30,081 nucleotides of DNA, taken from positions 1 through 30,081 of IMG/VR virus record IMGVR_UViG_3300002488_000042; one strand, written 5' to 3'. Made by a program: the position numbers and the translations under genes. How positions within the stretch are numbered: position 1 is the first letter of the stretch; each line of letters starts with the position of its first letter. This DNA is from a virus. The notes below the pieces were generated by a model. That model was not told the DNA's origin. It searched no databases and worked only from the letters and a program-made list of their open reading frames with translations. Of the stretch, positions 22,688-28,841 are shown piece after piece.

Positions 22688-24370
22688 ATGATTTTAAGAC
22701 CATACCAAGAAGTAGCAGTAGAGGATGCCTCAACTGCACTAGACAAACATAAAAACACAATTGTAGTTGCACCAACTGGTGCAGGCAAAACAATTATGTT
22801 ATCTGCCCTAGTTGGCAAGAGATACAAAGTAGGTAACAAGGTTCTTATTCTGCAACACAGAGATGAGTTAGTAAGACAGAATAGAACTAAGTTTTCTAAG
22901 GTTAATCCTAACATTACGACTAGCATTGTTGATGGGTCAGAAAAAGACTGGTCTGGCAATACGATATTTAGCATGGTGCAAACGCTATCAAGAGAGAACA
23001 ATCTAAACAACATCAATCACTTTGACTTAGTTGTGGTTGATGAAAGTCATCATGCAGTAGCAGATACATATATGCGTATCATTGACAAAGTTAAACAAGC
23101 AAATGAATCAGTAGAGATTGTTGGCTTTACTGCAACACCTAATCGTGGAGACAGAAAAGGTCTTAAAAAAGTATTTACCAACTGCTCACATCAAATTGAG
23201 ATTAACACATTAATTAGAGAAGGCTTCTTAGTACCACCTAAAACATACGTTGTTGATGTAGGTGTGCAGAAAGACTTACAAAATGTTCGCAAGACAGTAA
23301 TTGATTTTGATATGTCAGAAGTTGAAAAAATTATGAACAAACGTGCCATTAATGAGAAGATTGTTCAAGAATGGCAAGACAAGTCTGGTGAAAGAAAGAC
23401 AGTTGTTTTTTGCAGCACAATCACTCATGCACAAGACGTTTGCGATGAGTTTAGGAAGAAAGCCATAAGAGCAGAAATTGTAACTGGTGATACACCAAGC
23501 GAACAACGTAAAGAAATATTACATGATTTAGAACATGGTGATGTCCAGGTTGTGGTCAATGTTGCGGTATTAACAGAAGGCTTTGATGCACCACCAATTA
23601 GTTGCATTGTTCTTACAAGACCATGTTCATATAAGTCTACGATGGTGCAGATGATTGGTCGTGGTCTGCGAACAATCAGTCAAGAAGAATATCCTGGAGT
23701 AATCAAGAAAGATTGTATCGTTTTAGATTTTGGCACAAGCGTTCTTACACATGGATCACTTGATGAAGGTGTTGATCTTGATGGTGCTCAAGCAAACGTA
23801 AATGGAGCAACACCACTTAAAAACTGCCCAGAGTGTCAATCTGAAATCCCATTATCATCAAGAGAATGTCCTATCTGTGGACATGAGTTTGGTACTCAAG
23901 ACAAAGAAGTTCTTGATAACTTTACTATGACAGAAGTTGATCTTATTGATAGATCACCATTTAGATGGCTTGACTTGTTTGAAAACAATAGATGTATGAT
24001 GGCAAGTGGTTTTAATGGATTTAGTCTTGTCGCACATTTAGATGACCTATCTGTGGCTCTTGTAAAGCGTAATAAAGGGCGTTTAAGGGTTGTTAGCGTT
24101 GGAACTAAGGAACAAGCAGTTGCGTCTGCTGATGACTTTCTAAGAGGCATAGAAGATGGTGATGGTTCAAAGAAAGGTAAGAGATGGTTAAATCAAGGTG
24201 TGAGTGTAAAGCAGAAAGACGCATTAGCACAATTAGGTCAGTTTGTTAGACCTATGGATTTTAGTTGGAACAAATACAAAGCAGCATGTTGGTTAAATTA
24301 TTTGTGGAATAAAAAAGAAATTGATGCAAAGATTTTAAGCTATTACGAAGGAGATGATAATGCAACGTAG
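22688..24370 (+). CDS. SF2 DEAD/DEAH-type helicase with zinc ribbon (560 aa)
   Basis: An ATP-dependent DNA or RNA unwinding enzyme. Motif I is APTGAGKT (28-35), motif II DESH (118-121), motif III-like GFTATP after residue 145, and motif VI QMIGRGLR (321-328). A four-Cys zinc ribbon, C-x2-C-x10-C-x2-C, lies at 380, 383, 394 and 397. The C-terminal 160 residues are an unassigned helical domain. It resembles UvsW- or SSL2-type phage helicases that remodel replication forks and recombination intermediates. AGGA at 22677-22680 precedes the ATG and lies within the leader RNA described above. The stop overlaps the next gene by 11 bases. Confidence 0.9.
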   Translation: MILRPYQEVAVEDASTALDKHKNTIVVAPTGAGKTIMLSALVGKRYKVGNKVLILQHRDELVRQNRTKFSKVNPNITTSIVDGSEKDWSGNTIFSMVQTLSRENNLNNINHFDLVVVDESHHAVADTYMRIIDKVKQANESVEIVGFTATPNRGDRKGLKKVFTNCSHQIEINTLIREGFLVPPKTYVVDVGVQKDLQNVRKTVIDFDMSEVEKIMNKRAINEKIVQEWQDKSGERKTVVFCSTITHAQDVCDEFRKKAIRAEIVTGDTPSEQRKEILHDLEHGDVQVVVNVAVLTEGFDAPPISCIVLTRPCSYKSTMVQMIGRGLRTISQEEYPGVIKKDCIVLDFGTSVLTHGSLDEGVDLDGAQANVNGATPLKNCPECQSEIPLSSRECPICGHEFGTQDKEVLDNFTMTEVDLIDRSPFRWLDLFENNRCMMASGFNGFSLVAHLDDLSVALVKRNKGRLRVVSVGTKEQAVASADDFLRGIEDGDGSKKGKRWLNQGVSVKQKDALAQLGQFVRPMDFSWNKYKAACWLNYLWNKKEIDAKILSYYEGDDNAT

Positions 24371-24647
24371 TGAAGCATTGAAAAAAGTAGACTTAATTAT
24401 TAATGGACCAAGAGCTAAATCTCATGGAGATGCTACAGAAACACATACTTATATAGCTCAAATATGGAATATATTATTAAGAAAAAAGTTAAAAGAACCA
24501 CTTGATATACATGATGTATATAGAGCTATGATTGGCATTAAACAAATTAGAAACAGTCAGAATCCAAAAGTCGATGACAACATGATTGATATTATTGGAT
24601 ATGCGGCATTAGCAATAGAGGCAAAAGATGGCAAGAATGGTAATTGA
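24360..24647 (+). CDS. DUF6378-like phage protein (95 aa)
   Basis: The block 'GPRAKSHGDATETHTYIAQI W' and the later 'DNMIDIIGYAALAIEAKDG' match the pattern I recall for DUF6378 (…RAKxYGDxxExxxxIAxxW… DxxxDxxGYAAL…), a small helical phage protein possibly related to MazG/dUTPase-type all-alpha folds. The start is set at ATG 24360, six bases from AAGGAG at 24348-24353; ATG 24354 lies directly against that site. Activity is unknown. It overlaps the helicase stop by 11 bases and the next gene by 20. Confidence 0.75.
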   Translation: MQRSEALKKVDLIINGPRAKSHGDATETHTYIAQIWNILLRKKLKEPLDIHDVYRAMIGIKQIRNSQNPKVDDNMIDIIGYAALAIEAKDGKNGN

Positions 24648-24912
24648 ATACACTATCCAAGAGGAAAATAAAGTTGGTATTGAAAACTTTAAAGATGGCA
24701 AGATGTTTGTTCAGTTTAGTTTTGATGATCACCCAGACGTTACTGCACATAAGATGCAAGATGCGTTGATTAATGTGATGGATAAAAATAAAGATTACGT
24801 TTTAAGTATAGTCTTCATTGCTAAATTTGAAGGCGTAACAATGGCAGAGGGTGCTCTGTATAAAGAAGGAGAAGGTAGATGGATAAACCCACAATCGGAG
24901 ACGATTCACTAA
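24628..24912 (+). CDS. Small protein of unknown function (94 aa)
   Basis: I do not recognise this protein. It has an N-terminal strand (MVIEYTIQEEN), a probable helix 'VTAHKMQDALINVMDKNKDY VLSIVFIAKF' and a C-terminal strand, suggesting a small alpha/beta fold. TAGAGG lies six bases before ATG 24628; an in-frame ATG at 24637 is possible. It overlaps the genes on both sides by 20 and 34 bases, so the frame is used as part of the operon rather than by chance. Confidence 0.6.
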   Translation: MARMVIEYTIQEENKVGIENFKDGKMFVQFSFDDHPDVTAHKMQDALINVMDKNKDYVLSIVFIAKFEGVTMAEGALYKEGEGRWINPQSETIH

Positions 24913-25127
24913 AAAATTTAACTCAATTATTTACAAGATTTGGTTGGGATAAAAAGTTAAGCGAACTAACTGAAGATGAGATAGTCGCAACAATATTGAT
25001 TATGCAATTTTCAAAAAGGATAGATTCAGATGAACAATATACAAAAGACAGACTCGACAAATTACTTCTTGAGTATGTCTATGAAAAGCAAGACGACACA
25101 ATCAATGAAGACGAAATACCTTTTTGA
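24879..25127 (+). CDS. Small acidic protein of unknown function (82 aa)
   Basis: Helical and acidic: 'DDSLKNLTQLFTRFGWDKKL', 'DEIVATILIMQFSKRI' and an Asp/Glu-rich C-terminus ending in NEDEIPF. GAAGGAGAAGG precedes the ATG and is a strong binding site. I do not recognise a family. The gene overlaps the previous one by 34 bases and the nuclease gene by about 47, so the three are translationally linked. The acidic tail could mimic an SSB-type interaction tip, but that is speculation. Confidence 0.6.
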   Translation: MDKPTIGDDSLKNLTQLFTRFGWDKKLSELTEDEIVATILIMQFSKRIDSDEQYTKDRLDKLLLEYVYEKQDDTINEDEIPF

Positions 25128-25815
25128 AGAAGTTATTGACGAAACTATTGTAAACAAAAACAGAAAAGAGCCTAGACGTAAGTATTTAGGTGCATCAATG
25201 TTGGGAGATAAGTGTGCAAGAAAGATACAGTATATTTATACTGGCTGCGAACCTGATGAAGAAAAAAAGTTTAATGCTAGAACTTTAAGGGTCTTTCAGT
25301 TTGGACATGAGATAGAAACAAGTATGGCTGGTTGGATTAGAAATGCAGGATTTGACATAAGAACTATGGATAGTAATGGCGAACAATTTGGATTTTCCAT
25401 AGCAGATGATGAGATCAAAGGACACATAGATGGTGTAATTTGTTCTGGCCCTTTGAATGTAAGTTATCCAATGTTATGGGAATGTAAGTCTGCTAATGAG
25501 AAAAAGTTTAGAGATTTTAAGATGAAAGGTATAAAAGCTAATCATACTTATGAGGTTCAAGTTGCGTTATATCAAGCATATATGGATTTAACAGACAACC
25601 CTTGTTTGTTCACAGTTATTAACAAAAACACTAGCGAGATATTCTATGAGCTTGTTCCTTTTAATCAAGAATTAGCACAGTACGCTAGTGATAGAGCAGT
25701 TGATATATTAAGAGCATCAAAGCAAAATGAAATGCTACCTAGAATAGCACAGAATAGAGATGTATTTGATTGTAAATGGTGTCAGTTTGCAGACACATGT
25801 TGGGAAGATGGTTGA
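25081..25815 (+). CDS. Cas4/RecB-like PD-(D/E)XK nuclease with Fe-S cluster motif (244 aa)
   Basis: Likely a 5'-to-3' single-strand DNA exonuclease of the Cas4/AddB type. His76 and Glu78 (FGHEIE), Asp117 (GHIDGVI), Glu134-Cys-Lys136 (WECKS) and Gln160..Tyr164 form the RecB nuclease motifs. Cys45 plus Cys231, Cys234 and Cys240 (C-x2-C-x5-C) give the four ligands of a Cas4-type [4Fe-4S] cluster. No CRISPR array or Cas1/Cas2 is present; it stands among recombination genes. The start at 25081 avoids a long overlap; in-frame ATGs at 25030 (with AAAGGA) and 25105 are alternatives. It is a probable DNA-end processor for the Sak4/SSB pair. Confidence 0.85.
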   Translation: MKSKTTQSMKTKYLFEEVIDETIVNKNRKEPRRKYLGASMLGDKCARKIQYIYTGCEPDEEKKFNARTLRVFQFGHEIETSMAGWIRNAGFDIRTMDSNGEQFGFSIADDEIKGHIDGVICSGPLNVSYPMLWECKSANEKKFRDFKMKGIKANHTYEVQVALYQAYMDLTDNPCLFTVINKNTSEIFYELVPFNQELAQYASDRAVDILRASKQNEMLPRIAQNRDVFDCKWCQFADTCWEDG

Positions 25816-25861
25816 TGGTGACACAGAAGGTAGCAAAGTGCCACCATCAAGGGGGATGGTA

Positions 25862-28033
25862 ATGAACATTATAAAGTTTGGCAATAGTAAAAGAACTATG
25901 GATGCAAAGGAATTAGTTGAACTAATTAGTGAGAGAGTTCCTGCAAATGTTCAGATTAATTTATTAAAAGACACTTATCCACAAGGGGTTGTTAGAGGAG
26001 ATCAATTCACTATTGGTTCACTTGGTGGTGAGGCAGGCAAGTCTTTGAAAATAGATATTAATCCCAAATCCCCATACTTTATGAAAGGTCAAGACTTTAA
26101 TGGTTCTGATGGTGTTGGAGGTATTGTTAAGATATTGATGGAGGGCAGAAATATGAAGTTGCCTGAAGTTAAAGAGTTCTTTGATGATTATTTGAGTGAT
26201 GACGCACCAAGACCAGTTGAAAAGATTAGTTCTATTGTTGATCCAAACATACAACAAATAAATTTAAACACACCATACGATAGCGAACATAAATATCTTA
26301 ATGCACAAGGTGAGTTATTATGTCTCGTTCGTAGGTATAACACTAAAGATAATGATGGTAATCCAGTTCTTGATGGACATGGTAAGCCGAAGAAAGAATT
26401 TAGACAATTTACTGGTGGCAGTAATTATCCAAAGATGCCAGACGTTAGACCTTTGTACAACATACCGAACATTGTGGCATCAGAAAAGATAATATGGGTA
26501 GAGGGAGAGAAATGTGCAGATGCACTTAATGGGCTTGGTTATACTGCTACATGCACTATGGGTGGTGCGGGTATGCTTTCAAAGAAATCTGCAAATCTAT
26601 TTGACTTTTCTCCGTTGCATGAGAAAGAACTGATAATATGGCCAGACAATGATAATGCAGGTCGTAAATTAGCAGAACTTGTCCAAGAACTTGCATTAAA
26701 CGCTGGTGTTAAATCAGTTACTACACTTACACCACCAAGAGGTAAGCCAGAAAGATGGGATGTTGTTGATGCAGTTGCAGAGCAATTTAATATAAATGAG
26801 TTTTTAAACACCAATGTTAAGCAAGTAAAAAAGAACATTAATCTTCTTGACGATAGTTTGTTAATAAACAGATTTGTTGGCGATGCACCAGTACAGAAGT
26901 TTCTAATAGCGAACACATTGCCATTAGCTGTGCCAATTATATTCTCTGCTGCAGGTGATAGTGGTAAAGGTATGATGACTCTTGATCTAGCCATGAAAGT
27001 ATCAAGTGGTCAACCAATGTCAGAATCATTTGGTGGCACAATAAGTGAGTTTGGTAATTCAATTATATTTACTGCTGAAGATGATGAGGCAGAGATGCAC
27101 AGAAGAATAGAAAGACTTGATATAGACAACCAAAGATCAAGCTACGAGCATGAACTGCGAATCGTGAGTTTGCCTAATGTTGGTGGTGTATTTCCCATAC
27201 TACAAGAAACACATGATGGCTACAGAACAAGTGATGAATTTGATAAACTTTACGAACAAATACTGCAAATGAAAGATTTAAAACTTATAGTTTTTGATCC
27301 ATTAGCATCTTTTGTTCACGCAGATGTTAATGCAGATCCAGCGGCGGGTGCAGCACTAACTGGATTACTTGCACAGATAGCTACAGAAACTGGTGCGTCA
27401 GTTATTATGTGTCATCACATGACAAAGATTAAAGAAGACACAGTTGTTAGTACGCCTGAACAAGCAAGAAATATGATTAGAGGTACGTCAGCATTGGTTG
27501 ATGGTGTTCGTTGTGCCTTTGCATTATGGCAAGTAGATGAGGCAACTGGCAGAAGACGTTGCCAAGATTTAGGCATAGATTATCAAAGAAATAAATGCTT
27601 TGATGGTGCAGTAGTAAAATCTAATGGTCCAGCAAACAGAAACATTAGGCATTTCATTAGAGATGAGTTTAGTGGATTGTTGTTAGATAGAAGTGATGAT
27701 ATTTCAAGATTACATACTGGCTCTAATAAAGAGATAAAAAAGAGTGCATTGTTTAATTGGATTGCAGATTGTGAAAGAGAGGGTAGGGCTATGACACAAC
27801 AGTCTGGTGCAGACGCTATCTTACAACGTATGTCTGCTGATACAGATGCACCAAACGTGCTTAATAATTGCACACAACGTATGATTGATGGTCTTGTTAG
27901 AGAATTGATACAAGAGGGTAGAATCGCCAAGTATTCATTTAGCACAAGTGGTGGTCGTAAGTGGCTTGGCACAATAGATGGCGATATGAGTAGAGGTGAA
28001 TACGAGGCCACTACTGCGAGGGATAATGTATAA
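25862..28033 (+). CDS. Toprim primase fused to RecA-like (RepA/DnaB-type) helicase (723 aa)
   Basis: The start at ATG 25862 is set by GGGGGA at 25851-25856. The N-terminal part resembles the degenerate region before phage Toprim domains. The Toprim motif is VEGEK (Glu214, Glu216) followed by WPDNDNAG (Asp262, Asp264), the metal site of primases. The C-terminal RecA-like domain has a Walker A loop AAGDSGKG with Lys369, Walker B ending IVFD at Asp479, and 'RGTSALVDGVRCAFAL', typical of RepA-like hexameric helicases. Residue 370 is Gly where Ser or Thr is usual. A winged-helix-like tail closes the chain. It likely primes and unwinds at the phage fork; no DNA polymerase is in the window. Confidence 0.87.
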   Translation: MNIIKFGNSKRTMDAKELVELISERVPANVQINLLKDTYPQGVVRGDQFTIGSLGGEAGKSLKIDINPKSPYFMKGQDFNGSDGVGGIVKILMEGRNMKLPEVKEFFDDYLSDDAPRPVEKISSIVDPNIQQINLNTPYDSEHKYLNAQGELLCLVRRYNTKDNDGNPVLDGHGKPKKEFRQFTGGSNYPKMPDVRPLYNIPNIVASEKIIWVEGEKCADALNGLGYTATCTMGGAGMLSKKSANLFDFSPLHEKELIIWPDNDNAGRKLAELVQELALNAGVKSVTTLTPPRGKPERWDVVDAVAEQFNINEFLNTNVKQVKKNINLLDDSLLINRFVGDAPVQKFLIANTLPLAVPIIFSAAGDSGKGMMTLDLAMKVSSGQPMSESFGGTISEFGNSIIFTAEDDEAEMHRRIERLDIDNQRSSYEHELRIVSLPNVGGVFPILQETHDGYRTSDEFDKLYEQILQMKDLKLIVFDPLASFVHADVNADPAAGAALTGLLAQIATETGASVIMCHHMTKIKEDTVVSTPEQARNMIRGTSALVDGVRCAFALWQVDEATGRRRCQDLGIDYQRNKCFDGAVVKSNGPANRNIRHFIRDEFSGLLLDRSDDISRLHTGSNKEIKKSALFNWIADCEREGRAMTQQSGADAILQRMSADTDAPNVLNNCTQRMIDGLVRELIQEGRIAKYSFSTSGGRKWLGTIDGDMSRGEYEATTARDNV

Positions 28034-28841
28034 ACTTCCAGACAATAATTGTGTAATTAGCTTTAGTGGTGGCAGAACTAGTGGCTTTATGTTGAAACAA
28101 ATCATTGATAACAACAATGGTCTACCAGATAACGCAGTGGTTTGTTTTGCGAACACTGGCAGAGAGATGCCACAAACACTTGAGTTTATTAATGATTGTT
28201 CGCTCAACTGGGGAATGAAAATTGTCTGGTTAGAATATGATTTGAATGATGAGAACAAGCATATATTTAAAGTTGTAGACTATGAAACTGCCAGTAAGAG
28301 AGGCGAACCATTTGATAAATTAATAAATAAGCATCAGATGTTACCTAATCCATTAGCAAGATTCTGTACTGGTAGTTTGAAAAGAGACACTATAAGTAAA
28401 TATTTAAGAAGTCTTGGTTGGAAGAGATGGCACAACATCATGGGCATAAGGTCGGATGAGAAGCATAGATGCAAAGATGGTTTTCAAAATGGCTTCTATC
28501 CACACTATCCAATGGTTGAAGCTAATCACAGTTTGCGTGATGTAGATCACTTTTGGAGCGAACAATCTTTTAAACTTAACTTACCAGTTGTTAAAGGTAA
28601 AACCATCAAAGGTAATTGTGATTTGTGTTTTCTTAAATCTGAATCACAACTTGCATCTATGGTCAGAGATCACCCAGACTTAGCTCAATGGTGGATCGAT
28701 GCCGAACAAAGACTTAACAAAAGGTTTGAACGTAAGAGAAGCATGAAAGAGTTTGCTAAATTTGTTAATGCTCAACAAGATTGGATATTTAATAATGAGG
28801 CTTATCTTTGCCAACAAGATGGTGGGGAGTGTACAGGTTGA
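28026..28841 (+). CDS. PP-loop ATPase of the PAPS reductase family (271 aa)
   Basis: The PP-loop SFSGGRTSG is at residues 12-20, followed by FANTGRE (41-47), the family's second core motif, and RFCTGSLKR (112-120). A Cys-x2-Cys pair lies at 198 and 201 (GNCDLCFLK), with more Cys at 114, 262 and 269, enough for a cluster or disulfide. Phage members are often labelled PAPS reductase, but DndC-like sulfur transfer to DNA and tRNA modification use the same fold. The start ATG 28026 overlaps the upstream stop by eight bases, with AGGG at 28019-28022; a GTG at 27996 is less likely. Its stop overlaps the methyltransferase start by four bases, suggesting linked function. Confidence 0.85.
   Translation: MYKLPDNNCVISFSGGRTSGFMLKQIIDNNNGLPDNAVVCFANTGREMPQTLEFINDCSLNWGMKIVWLEYDLNDENKHIFKVVDYETASKRGEPFDKLINKHQMLPNPLARFCTGSLKRDTISKYLRSLGWKRWHNIMGIRSDEKHRCKDGFQNGFYPHYPMVEANHSLRDVDHFWSEQSFKLNLPVVKGKTIKGNCDLCFLKSESQLASMVRDHPDLAQWWIDAEQRLNKRFERKRSMKEFAKFVNAQQDWIFNNEAYLCQQDGGECTG

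Noticed and set aside
25030-25080. Earlier start of the Cas4-like nuclease at 25030
   Set aside because: It has a fair AAAGGA but would overlap the upstream gene by 98 bases, and the added residues look like a shadow of that gene. It is kept only as an alternative.
25760-25861. N-terminal extension of the primase-helicase
   Set aside because: The added 34 residues overlap the nuclease gene in another frame and carry no motif, while GGGGGA at 25851-25856 points to ATG 25862.
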